Assembly (NCBI GenBank): GCA_947500445.1
Contig: CANMSB010000014.1
Coordinates: 47,569-111,568, forward strand
DNA: 64,000 bases
Reading direction: 5' to 3'
Source: an uncultured Flavobacteriaceae bacterium
Lineage (GTDB): Bacteria > Bacteroidota > Bacteroidia > Flavobacteriales > Flavobacteriaceae
Notes under the pieces: generated by a model
Told to the model about the DNA's origin: nothing
What the model saw: only the letters and a program-made list of their open reading frames with translations
The model's database searches: none
Shown here: positions 41,219 to 49,667 of the stretch, piece after piece
Layout of the letters: every line of letters starts with the position of its first letter
How positions within the stretch are numbered: position 1 is the stretch's first letter
Made by a program: the position numbers and the translations under genes

Positions 41219-44200
41219 ATGAGTTTTCTAAATTCGATACTGAAGACCTTCGTAGGCGACAAATCAAAAAAGGACGTAAAAGCGTTACAGCCCTTGGTCG
41301 CTAAAATAAAATCCTTTGAACAGGAAATGGACGCATTGGACAATGATGGCCTTCGAGCAAAAACAGCCGCGTTCAAGGCCAAAATAGCGGAAAACAGAAA
41401 AGAAGTGGATGCGGAAATCGCCACCTTGGAGGCATCGGTAAAGGCATCGACGGATATCGACAAAAATGAGGAACTCTATAACGAGATAGACAAATTAAAG
41501 GACAAGGGATATTCGATTACCGAAGATACGCTGAACGAAATTCTACCGGAAGCCTTCGCGGTGGTAAAGGAGACCGCCAAAAGATTTGCCGCCAATGCTA
41601 CGCTAGAGGTTACCGCCTCGGAGTACGATCGCGTGCTTTCCGGGAACAAGGATTATGTTACCTTATCGGGCGATAATGCGACCTGGAGCAATTCGTGGAA
41701 CGCGGCAGGAAAAGAAGTAACCTGGGATATGGTGCATTATGATGTGCAGCTGATCGGTGGTATTGCCCTCCATCAAGGAAAAATTGCGGAAATGCAGACC
41801 GGAGAAGGAAAAACCCTGGTGGCTACCCTCCCGCTCTACTTGAATGCTTTGGCGGGAAATGGAGCCCATTTGGTTACGGTAAACGACTACTTGGCCAAAA
41901 GGGACAGCGCTTGGATGGGACCCATTTTTGAATTTCATGGTCTTTCTGTAGACTGTATCGATTATCACCGACCAAATTCCGAGGGGCGGCGTGCCGCTTA
42001 CAATGCCGATATAACCTACGGCACCAATAACGAATTCGGTTTTGATTACTTGCGCGACAATATGGCGCATACGCCAAAGGACCTTGTTCAACGTCCCCAT
42101 CACTATGCCATTGTGGATGAAGTGGATTCGGTATTGATAGATGATGCGCGTACCCCATTGATTATTTCGGGACCCGTTCCCGAGGGGGACCGCCATGAGT
42201 TTAACGAACTAAAACCAAAAATTGGCGATATCGTTCAGAAACAACGCCAACACCTGACAGGCGTTTTGGCAGAGGCAAAAAAGCTGATTACCTCCGGTGA
42301 TACCAAGGAAGGCGGTTTTCTATTGCTAAGGGTACATCGCGGACTGCCTAAGAACAAGGCGCTCATTAAATTTTTAAGCGAAGAGGGTGTAAAACAATTG
42401 CTCCAAAAAACGGAGAATTTTTACATGCAGGACAACAATAGGGAAATGCCAAAGGTAGACGAGGACCTATTGTTCGTGATCGATGAGAAAAACAACCAGA
42501 TCGAACTTACCGACAAAGGGGTAGAATACATATCCGGTGCGCAAGGAAAGGACTTTTTTGTGATGCCCGATATCGGAAGTGAAATCGCCAAAATTGAAAA
42601 TCAGAATCTGGATATCGAAAAGGAGGCGGAACTTAAAGAAGTACTTTTTAAGGACTTTACCATAAAAAGTGAGCGCATCCATACCATGAGCCAATTGCTC
42701 AAGGCCTATACCCTTTTTGAAAAGGATGTGGAGTATGTGGTCATGGACAACAAAGTAATGATCGTTGACGAACAGACCGGCCGTATTATGGACGGGCGAC
42801 GTTATTCGGACGGACTGCACCAAGCCATAGAGGCCAAGGAGAACGTAAAAATCGAAGCGCTTACACAGACCTTCGCCACGGTAACCTTACAGAACTACTT
42901 TAGGATGTACAAAAAACTTGCGGGGATGACCGGTACGGCGGTTACGGAAGCAGGTGAATTTTGGGAAATCTACAAACTCGACGTCATGGAAATCCCTACC
43001 AACAGGCCTATTGCCAGGGACGACCGTAACGATTTGATATACAAAACCAAAAGGGAGAAATATAACGCCATCATTGACGAAGTGACCACCTTGGCACAAT
43101 CGGGACGACCCGTATTGATCGGTACCACTTCGGTAGAAATATCGGAACTGCTTTCGCGAATGTTGAACATACGAAAGGTGCCCCACAACGTACTGAACGC
43201 CAAATTGCACAAAAAGGAGGCCGACGTGGTCGCCGAGGCCGGAAATCCCGGAGTGGTTACCATAGCGACCAATATGGCCGGTAGGGGTACCGATATCAAA
43301 TTATCGGACGAGGTAAAAGCCGCTGGGGGACTCGCCATTATCGGTACGGAAAGGCACGATTCCAGACGAGTGGATCGACAGCTTCGCGGTAGAGCGGGAC
43401 GTCAAGGAGATCCGGGAAGTTCGCAGTTCTATGTTTCCCTGGAAGATAACCTTATGCGTTTGTTCGGATCGGACCGTGTTGCCAAGATGATGGACAAAAT
43501 GGGACTTGAGGAAGGAGAGGTCATCCAACACTCCATGATGACCAAGTCCATAGAACGGGCCCAGAAAAAGGTAGAGGAAAACAACTTTGGGGTGCGTAAA
43601 CGTTTGTTGGAGTACGATGACGTGATGAACGCGCAACGAGAGGTGGTCTATAAAAGAAGACGCCACGCCCTTCAAGGGGAACGTTTAAAAGTGGATATCG
43701 CCAATATGGTATACGATACCTGTGAGGTAATTTCGGAGACCAATAAAGCGGCAAGTGATTTTAAAAACTTTGAATTTGAGCTGATCAAGTACTTTTCGGT
43801 AACCTCGCCGATCTCCGAAGCGGATTTTGAAAAAATGGGCCCTCAGGATATTGCGGGCAACATTTACAAGATTTCCTATGACAGTTACCAGGAAAAGATC
43901 AAGAGAAATGCGGAAACCGCCTTTCCGGTCATCAAAAAGGTATATGAGGACAATGCGAACAATTTTGAACGTATCGTAGTACCCTTCACGGACGGTATCA
44001 AAACCTTGAATGTAGTAACCAACCTCCAGGAAGCTTACGATTCCAACGGAAGCCAACTGGTTACGGATTTCGAAAAGAATATCTCTTTGGCCATCATCGA
44101 TGATTCGTGGAAAACGCACCTGCGCAAAATGGACGAATTAAAACAATCCGTACAACTCGCGGTACACGAACAAAAGGATCCTTTGCTGATCTACAAGTTC

Positions 44201-44581
44201 GAAGCCTTTGAGCTATTTAAAGGGATGATCGACAAAGTAAACAAAGAGGTGGTATCCTTTTTGTTCAAAGGGGAATTGCCTACCGCAAATCCTAACGAAA
44301 TTTCGGCGGCCAGGGAAACCCAGCGCCCAAAAGAAAACATACAGACCAGCAAGGAGGAAATACCCAATAGTGATGAGTTGGCGGCACGCAACAGAGCTGC
44401 GGGCCAAACGCAGCGGCAACGTCCCCAAATAACGGAAACGATCGTTCGGGAGCAACCAAAAATCGGTCGTAACGAACGGGTAACCATTAAAAACGTACTG
44501 TCCGGTGAAAGCAAGACCGTAAAGTACAAACAAGCGGAACCCTTGATCGAAAAAGGGGAATGGGTATTGGTAAACGATTAG
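41219..44581 (+). CDS. secA: Preprotein translocase ATPase SecA
   Basis: A 1120-residue motor that drives proteins through SecYEG. Walker A is MQTGEGKTLVATLP, the DEAD-like box lies in AIVDEVDSVLIDDARTPLIISG, and TNMAGRGTDIKL with GRAGRQGDPGSSQFYVSLED are the NBD2 motifs. It is longer than E. coli SecA (901), as is usual in Bacteroidota, due to inserts. The zinc-binding CxC-C-H tail is absent; the end is VTIKNVLSGESKTVKYKQAE. Single-gene unit with terminator. Confidence 0.96.
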   Translation: MSFLNSILKTFVGDKSKKDVKALQPLVAKIKSFEQEMDALDNDGLRAKTAAFKAKIAENRKEVDAEIATLEASVKASTDIDKNEELYNEIDKLKDKGYSITEDTLNEILPEAFAVVKETAKRFAANATLEVTASEYDRVLSGNKDYVTLSGDNATWSNSWNAAGKEVTWDMVHYDVQLIGGIALHQGKIAEMQTGEGKTLVATLPLYLNALAGNGAHLVTVNDYLAKRDSAWMGPIFEFHGLSVDCIDYHRPNSEGRRAAYNADITYGTNNEFGFDYLRDNMAHTPKDLVQRPHHYAIVDEVDSVLIDDARTPLIISGPVPEGDRHEFNELKPKIGDIVQKQRQHLTGVLAEAKKLITSGDTKEGGFLLLRVHRGLPKNKALIKFLSEEGVKQLLQKTENFYMQDNNREMPKVDEDLLFVIDEKNNQIELTDKGVEYISGAQGKDFFVMPDIGSEIAKIENQNLDIEKEAELKEVLFKDFTIKSERIHTMSQLLKAYTLFEKDVEYVVMDNKVMIVDEQTGRIMDGRRYSDGLHQAIEAKENVKIEALTQTFATVTLQNYFRMYKKLAGMTGTAVTEAGEFWEIYKLDVMEIPTNRPIARDDRNDLIYKTKREKYNAIIDEVTTLAQSGRPVLIGTTSVEISELLSRMLNIRKVPHNVLNAKLHKKEADVVAEAGNPGVVTIATNMAGRGTDIKLSDEVKAAGGLAIIGTERHDSRRVDRQLRGRAGRQGDPGSSQFYVSLEDNLMRLFGSDRVAKMMDKMGLEEGEVIQHSMMTKSIERAQKKVEENNFGVRKRLLEYDDVMNAQREVVYKRRRHALQGERLKVDIANMVYDTCEVISETNKAASDFKNFEFELIKYFSVTSPISEADFEKMGPQDIAGNIYKISYDSYQEKIKRNAETAFPVIKKVYEDNANNFERIVVPFTDGIKTLNVVTNLQEAYDSNGSQLVTDFEKNISLAIIDDSWKTHLRKMDELKQSVQLAVHEQKDPLLIYKFEAFELFKGMIDKVNKEVVSFLFKGELPTANPNEISAARETQRPKENIQTSKEEIPNSDELAARNRAAGQTQRQRPQITETIVREQPKIGRNERVTIKNVLSGESKTVKYKQAEPLIEKGEWVLVND

Positions 44582-44600
44582 TTTCCCCTTCCTACAGTAC

Positions 44601-44634
44601 AAAAAAAGCGACTTTTATCAGGTCGCTTTTTTTA
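44601..44634 (+). terminator. Terminator after secA
   Basis: AAAAAAAGCGAC pairs with GTCGCTTTTTTT (44622-44633), 20 bases after the secA stop. Confidence 0.9.
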
Positions 44635-45059
44635 TTGATGGTCTTCTTGCGATACCATTTCTGGTATTAATCCAAAAACAGCCCCTTAGCGGCCAAGAAA
44701 ACCATCTTTATTGTAGCTGACCTTTGGCGTGTAAAGCGTTTAAATCGAGCCCTATATCACGTGTTATGGCACCATATACCGATTTTTGCCGCCAACTACG
44801 GGAAAAAGAGGGCACTGTTCTTTAAAAGCGTTAATATTGACTTGCAAAGAACCGCTTTTATGGTTTTTGACCTATAAACTCCGACAGCAATGCGATGGTA
44901 TATAAAAATCGCCCCCAAACGTGCCGGTGTTCGAATATAAAAGTGAAATTTCATAAAAATCGAGTGCTATAAGGTTGTATGCTAGTGAAATATCCCTTGT
45001 AGAAATTCGATTTTTTAAGAAAACATACTTAGCTTTACATGACCTAACCACTCCACAAA
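44635..45059. other. Intergenic stretch without a recognised gene
   Basis: No convincing open frame or RNA gene is seen. A solitary MITE-type end (ACCATTTCTGGTATTAA) lies at 44654-44670. The last 100 bases must hold the promoter of the histidine kinase at 45060, but no good -33/-7 pair was found. Confidence 0.4.
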
Positions 45060-46319
45060 TTGGATACCGAACAAACCAAAACCGCTACACCACCACTTCT
45101 GAGCCCGGAGAAAAAGAAAAAACTGGAACAGCGATTAAAGAACAAGGCACGGCTGGTGCTAAAGGTAAACTACTTTACCTCCGTTTTTTCCATCGTTTTT
45201 TCGGCACTCTGTATGTTTTTGTTGGACATTGTTGAAGTGATCCCTTATGTATTTTTGGGTTTTGGGAGCTTAAACTTGCTAAACACCTTACTCTATAAGT
45301 ATCACAAGAACCTTACGCTTACCTATAACGTGGTATCCATAATGACCCTTACGGGCTCCATTATCATTACCCTTTTCAGTGGCGGAATCAACAGTCCGTT
45401 CATATTTGTTCTGGCGCTTATAGTGGTTGCAGGTTATGTAACTACAAAATCCTACGGTTCGCTTTATTTAAACCTCAATTTGCTGATCATTGTGTTGATC
45501 TATTCCCAGAGCATTGCGGATTTCACCTTTGTTACCGATGTGGTTCCCGAAAAGTCAAAAAATCTGTTTGCACTGCTCAGCATCTTATTCTCGGTCTATC
45601 TGTTAGGAGGTGTCTTCGGAAAAAACTTATTGAGTTCCCATCACAGCCTGTACAAAACAAAAGATGAGCTGGAAGCTAAAATAACCGAAAAGGAAACGCT
45701 ATTGAGAGAGGTGCACCATAGGGTAAAGAACAACCTTCAAACTGTATCGAGTCTTTTGAGCCTACAATCGCGAAATCATGATGATAAAATGGTAAAGGAA
45801 CTACTGAAAAGTAGTCAAAATAGAGTGATATCCATGGCCATGGTCCATGAAATGCTATACCTGAGGGAAGATATCGGTAAGATCGAATACCGCTCGTATG
45901 TACAAGAACTTGCAGAATATCTCATCCGCTCCATAAAGGGAACAAGTAGCAACATCACCCTGGATGTGGATATTCCCGATCTGAAACTGAACATCGATAC
46001 GGCCATTCCCTTGGGCCTATTGATCAATGAGTGTGTTACCAATGCCCTAAAATACGGTATCCCAAAGGAGAACAAGGGTGAAATCGAAATCAAGTTGCGT
46101 AAGGGCGAAAATGATGAATATACCCTGAATATTGGTGATAACGGGGTCGGTTTTGCAAAGGAAATTACACACAAGACTACGAAATCGCTTGGGTTAAAAC
46201 TCATTCACAACCTTTCCCGACAACTACGGGGATCTATCATACGAGATTTGACCAAGGGCGGCACCCATTATGTAGTCAAGTTTCGAGAAATAAGCGATAC
46301 CATCCATTCCAATACATAA
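45060..46319 (+). CDS. Membrane histidine kinase, HisKA_2 type, copy 1
   Basis: A 419-residue sensor kinase. A six-helix membrane region (about 38-190) without a large periplasmic loop is followed by a short coiled coil and the HisKA_2 phosphoacceptor region EVHHRVKNNLQTVSSLLSLQ (acceptor His near 220). The ATPase domain has the N-box INECVTNALKYG and G1 IGDNGVGF. The start is TTG. No response regulator is adjacent. A close paralogue lies at 47145 beyond a pseudogene; they share the membrane fold pattern (FSGGINSPFIFVL / YSGGIQSAFIFVL). Confidence 0.88.
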   Translation: MDTEQTKTATPPLLSPEKKKKLEQRLKNKARLVLKVNYFTSVFSIVFSALCMFLLDIVEVIPYVFLGFGSLNLLNTLLYKYHKNLTLTYNVVSIMTLTGSIIITLFSGGINSPFIFVLALIVVAGYVTTKSYGSLYLNLNLLIIVLIYSQSIADFTFVTDVVPEKSKNLFALLSILFSVYLLGGVFGKNLLSSHHSLYKTKDELEAKITEKETLLREVHHRVKNNLQTVSSLLSLQSRNHDDKMVKELLKSSQNRVISMAMVHEMLYLREDIGKIEYRSYVQELAEYLIRSIKGTSSNITLDVDIPDLKLNIDTAIPLGLLINECVTNALKYGIPKENKGEIEIKLRKGENDEYTLNIGDNGVGFAKEITHKTTKSLGLKLIHNLSRQLRGSIIRDLTKGGTHYVVKFREISDTIHSNT

Positions 46320-46454
46320 CCGATGCCAAGGGGGTGAGGGTAGCCCTACAGCAGGTTTCTATTATGGAAAAACGCAATAAATCGATAAAGGGCCATCCCG
46401 TAACATACTCCGAACATATTGGACATCGAATACACATCGCAAAACCAAGAGGAC

Positions 46455-46979
46455 ATGATTCTCGCATTCGACTCTTATTACTTTGATCGGCATGCAAAAA
46501 CGGTGTGTATCGATTAGGATTCCTGGACGGACGAAAAGCCGGTAAAGGTCTATAACGAAATACGGACCGGCATCGCGGCATATAGACCCGGGGCCTTTTA
46601 CAAAAGGGAACGATAATGTATTTTGAGCCTATTGGAAAATTTCGAACTAAGCGATATCGACCTTGTCATCGTTGATAGCTTTGTCGTATCGGACGATAAC
46701 GGCACCTTGGGCCCAGAAGGGCATTTTTTTGAAAAGCTAGATCAAAAAATACCGGTGATCGGTGTGGCAAAATCCGGTTTTCATTTGAACAAAAAAATAA
46801 CAAAAGCACTCCTAAGAAGGGAAAGTAAAAAACCGCTGTACATATTGTCCACAGGAATAGCGTTGGACAGGGCCTATGAATATATTAAGGCCATGCACGA
46901 AAAGTACCGCATACCTACCTTATTGCAAACTTTGGATGGTATGACCAAAAAAAACAGTATAAGATGCCCTAAAGTGTAA
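46455..46979 (+). pseudogene. nfi: Endonuclease V pseudogene (two in-frame stops)
   Basis: Reading one frame from ATG 46455 gives a 174-codon endonuclease V-like protein interrupted by TAG at 46515 and TAA at 46614. Family segments lie on both sides of the stops: MILAFDSYYFD at the start, AYRPGAFYKRE, then IVDSFVVSDDNGTLGPEGHFF, DQKIPVIGVAKSGF and KPLYILSTGIALD. The three acidic positions expected in the metal site (D in AFD, E in YKRE, D in IVD) remain. Endonuclease V nicks DNA beside deaminated adenine. The open piece 46623-46979 is only a fragment. Confidence 0.8.
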
Positions 46980-47069
46980 CCATCTTTATAAGGCCTACAA
47001 ATGGATTCACTAGAAGAATGATCCAACGGAAAACATGGTTCCAGCGGAAAATGCTAAAGGCAAAATATT

Positions 47070-47077
47070 TATATTTG
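47070..47077 (+). promoter_or_regulatory. -7 box TATATTTG upstream of kinase 2
   Basis: An exact TAnnTTTG match 67 bases before the ATG at 47145. Two perfect palindromes follow, GCGAAT-AA-ATTCGC (47099-47112) and GGTAGCTACC (47133-47142), which could be operator sites. Confidence 0.4.
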
Positions 47078-47144
47078 ATAGGAACCGAACGGCGAGGTGC
47101 GAATAAATTCGCGATATTTCCGTTAAACGACAGGTAGCTACCGT

Positions 47145-48359
47145 ATGAAAAACAGTTTAAAAAAACGCTCCAGAATCGGTGACAAGACCCGTTTGTTGCT
47201 CAAGTTCAATTACGCGTCTTCTTTTCTTAGTTTTCTATTCGGTATCGCCTGCTACTTCTACCTGGAGGTCGTAACGGTTATTCCCTTTATTTTTTGGGGC
47301 TACACCGTTTTAAATGGCCTGAACGTAGTTACTTTTAACAGGCATGGGAACTTGGTGATCATGGCTGTCGTAACCTCCATATTGTCCCTGTTAAGTACCT
47401 TGGTCATTACCTTTTACAGTGGTGGTATCCAAAGCGCCTTTATTTTTGTGCTACCGGTAATCGTACTGGCCGGTTATATTTCGACCAGCGCATTTGGGCG
47501 CATTTATCTCTATGCCATTCTGACCATTATCGTTCTGATCTATTGGGGCACGGTAAGCGAGGTGTTCTTTTTTGAGAACGTAGTACCACCGGCCTCCAAA
47601 AACATGTTCGGCCTGCTCAGCTTGCTCTTTTCGGTATATTTACTGGAAGGGGTCTTCGGAAGAAACCTTTTGAAGGCGCATTCCAAAATGCGCAAGACCA
47701 AATACGAGGTGGAAGAGAAAATCTTGGAAAAAGAGAATCTCTTGAAAGAAGTACACCACCGGGTCAAAAATAATTTACAGACCATTTCAAGTTTGATTAA
47801 CCTACAATCGAGAAACGTAGAGGACCTGAGCATTAAAAAAATGCTCAAGAGCAGCCAAAATAGGGTCATCGCAATGGCCATGATACACGAAATGTTGTAT
47901 ACTCGGGAAGATGCCTCCCAAATTGACTGTGCCTCTTATGTTCAGGAATTGGTGGAACATTTGGTACGTTCGGTAAAGGGAACAAGCTCAAATATCGATA
48001 TTGTCATCGATATTGCCGAAATCAAGTTTAATATCGACACCGCCATTCCCATAGGGCTTTTGGTCAACGAAGCAATTACCAATTCCCTGCGATACGGCAT
48101 TGTAGACGATGCGAAAGGGACGGTATTCGTTAAAATGAAAAGGGAAGCGGAAGAACTCGTTTTGGAAATGGGTGACGATGGCAAAGGTTTTCCCGACGAG
48201 ATCACTTATAAAAACTCAAAGTCCATGGGATTGCAACTGATGCAAAAACTGGTACGGCAGCTTAGAGGTTCGCTGCATAGGGCGCCAAAAACGAAAGGCA
48301 CCCATTACATCATACGGTTCAGGGAAGTGAGCGGGCAACTCGCCGAGAGTGCCCAATAG
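47145..48359 (+). CDS. Membrane histidine kinase, HisKA_2 type, copy 2
   Basis: A 404-residue paralogue of the kinase at 45060, with the same six-helix sensor region, the phosphoacceptor sequence EVHHRVKNNLQTISSLINLQ and ATPase motifs VNEAITNSLRYG and MGDDGKGF. The two probably arose by duplication, later separated by the endonuclease V remnant. It also lacks an adjacent response regulator, so its partner must be encoded elsewhere. Confidence 0.88.
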   Translation: MKNSLKKRSRIGDKTRLLLKFNYASSFLSFLFGIACYFYLEVVTVIPFIFWGYTVLNGLNVVTFNRHGNLVIMAVVTSILSLLSTLVITFYSGGIQSAFIFVLPVIVLAGYISTSAFGRIYLYAILTIIVLIYWGTVSEVFFFENVVPPASKNMFGLLSLLFSVYLLEGVFGRNLLKAHSKMRKTKYEVEEKILEKENLLKEVHHRVKNNLQTISSLINLQSRNVEDLSIKKMLKSSQNRVIAMAMIHEMLYTREDASQIDCASYVQELVEHLVRSVKGTSSNIDIVIDIAEIKFNIDTAIPIGLLVNEAITNSLRYGIVDDAKGTVFVKMKREAEELVLEMGDDGKGFPDEITYKNSKSMGLQLMQKLVRQLRGSLHRAPKTKGTHYIIRFREVSGQLAESAQ

Positions 48360-48449
48360 ATTGTACGCAATCACATGCTACGGCATTTGCTCGCATTGGC
48401 GAAAAGCGTTAAAAAAAGATACTTCATACAGGGCATTTAATTATCATGC

Positions 48450-48485
48450 AAAAAAAAGCCCATCGGCCTAGAAAGGCCAATGGGA
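48450..48485 (-). terminator. Minus-strand terminator below the small-protein genes
   Basis: CCCAT-C-GGCCT pairs with AGGCC-A-ATGGG around AGAA; on the minus strand it ends in seven U residues. It could terminate transcripts from 48928 and 48635. Confidence 0.7.
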
Positions 48486-48515
48486 TGGGTGTGGGTCCCC
48501 TTTGGAATTATTGTT

Positions 48516-48635
48516 CTATTTCTTTTGTTGATGTGCCCGAACTTTGATCGGTCTTAAAACACCTTTTGTTTTTGGAAAAACGGATACATAGCTTACTACT
48601 AAAAGAATGGATATGATCGAGGTTAAAAATAACAT
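48516..48635 (-). CDS. Candidate 39-residue membrane peptide
   Basis: From ATG (48635) a 39-codon frame encodes a hydrophobic segment (MLFLTSIISILLVVSYVSVF) followed by a basic tail (PKTKGVLRPIKVRAHQQKK). It lies between the 84-residue secreted protein gene and the terminator at 48450, on the same strand, so the two may form a unit. There is no homology evidence. Confidence 0.4.
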   Translation of the reverse strand: MLFLTSIISILLVVSYVSVFPKTKGVLRPIKVRAHQQKK

Positions 48636-48673
48636 TTGATTATCGCTTTATGGTTATGTTTTCTTTTTGTGGA

Positions 48674-48928
48674 CTAGGCCATTTTAGCACGGCTTCTTTT
48701 AGTGCTGAAAGAAAGTGCTTTTAATACTTTCGAATTTTCCCTTCTGTAAAGACGTGCAATACTATCTGAAGCTACAGTATCTATAGTATTGGAAACTTCA
48801 ATGGTAACGATTTGCGTTGTTAAGACAACATCCATGGTAATGGTAGCTACCTTTTCATCATTTTGCACGTTTGCAAAAGAAGTTGCGGTTAAAACGAAGA
48901 AGAAAATAACGGTTAAAAGAGCTTTCAT
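48674..48928 (-). CDS. Small secreted protein with basic conserved C-terminus, paralogue 1
   Basis: An 84-residue exported protein: signal peptide MKALLTVIFFFVLTATSFA, a threonine/valine-rich middle and a C-terminus ARLYRRENSKVLKALSFSTK then RSRAKMA. The protein at 58213 shares this C-terminus almost exactly, although the middles differ. Start ATG 48928 is preferred over an upstream in-frame extension because it begins the signal peptide. A 32-bp sequence shared with paralogue 2 lies 74 bp upstream. Function unknown. Confidence 0.75.
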   Translation of the reverse strand: MKALLTVIFFFVLTATSFANVQNDEKVATITMDVVLTTQIVTIEVSNTIDTVASDSIARLYRRENSKVLKALSFSTKRSRAKMA

Positions 48929-49001
48929 AACTAACATTTGGGTTATATAAAGATAACTTGAGAACCTGCCCACAGGCGGTTGAGTTTCGCTGAAAGGCCT
49001 T

Positions 49002-49033
49002 ATTTTTCGGTACGTGACAAAAGTTTGGATAAA
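49002..49033 (-). promoter_or_regulatory. Shared upstream element of the small secreted protein genes, copy 1
   Basis: The 32 bases (core CGGTACGTGACAAAAGTT) match 58528-58559 with three mismatches. Both copies stand about 73 bp upstream of the start codons, same orientation, suggesting a common activator site. Confidence 0.6.
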
Positions 49034-49667
49034 CGGTAGCGTTTCTTCGGTAAGTGAATCGAAGGCTAAAATCGCTTCATCGGGAAGATTGGTTTTTGGT
49101 CGGCTTTTGGGGATAGCAAAAGTGCCCGTTCTCGGAGAAAATCTTTAAAAAAAAGTGTTTTTGCAATTCTTTTTTGCGGTTTTGGGCCAACTCAAATGCT
49201 TCTTGACGATTTAACGAAGCAATTGGTACGAGGAAGTACTACCATTTAACTTTGAAATGGTTCAATCTTTTTTATGTAAAAGGAGAAACAAAACATTTTT
49301 CCGGTAACCGCTACCTTGGCGTTTGACCGTTTCTCGTGCGGCCTTCGGTACCAAATGTACATCACATAGCGCAACGCCCTATGGAATGCGATGGCACCAT
49401 AGGTACATATTTTCGAATAATCGTTGTCAGGATTGCGGTGTACACATCGGAGAGAAACCGTTACCGTAACGCTTCTCCATTGGCTCGTAACAAAAACAAC
49501 GCTGCCATTGGAACAAAGCGCTTTAATGGTGCGACGGGCACTCACCTATAGCTGTGGTCGACCTTGGTGGCGCAAAAGAGGTGTCGTGTACATTATCGAT
49601 AGCAGCAAAGCAATCGGTTACAAAAAGTGTTCCTTCCAAAAAACGGTGATCCCCATCAAACGGCTAT
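49034..49667. other. Intergenic stretch without a recognised gene
   Basis: Several short overlapping frames occur on both strands, but their translations are basic and Ser/Arg-rich and look like chance. A short inverted repeat ACCATTT-aactttg-AAATGGT lies at 49241-49261 and resembles the ends of the MITE-like family. Nothing else was recognised. Confidence 0.4.

Noticed and set aside
49246..49545. 99-codon minus-strand frame in the gap before the DEAD-box gene
   Set aside because: Basic, low-information translation with no recognisable domain, overlapped by other chance frames.
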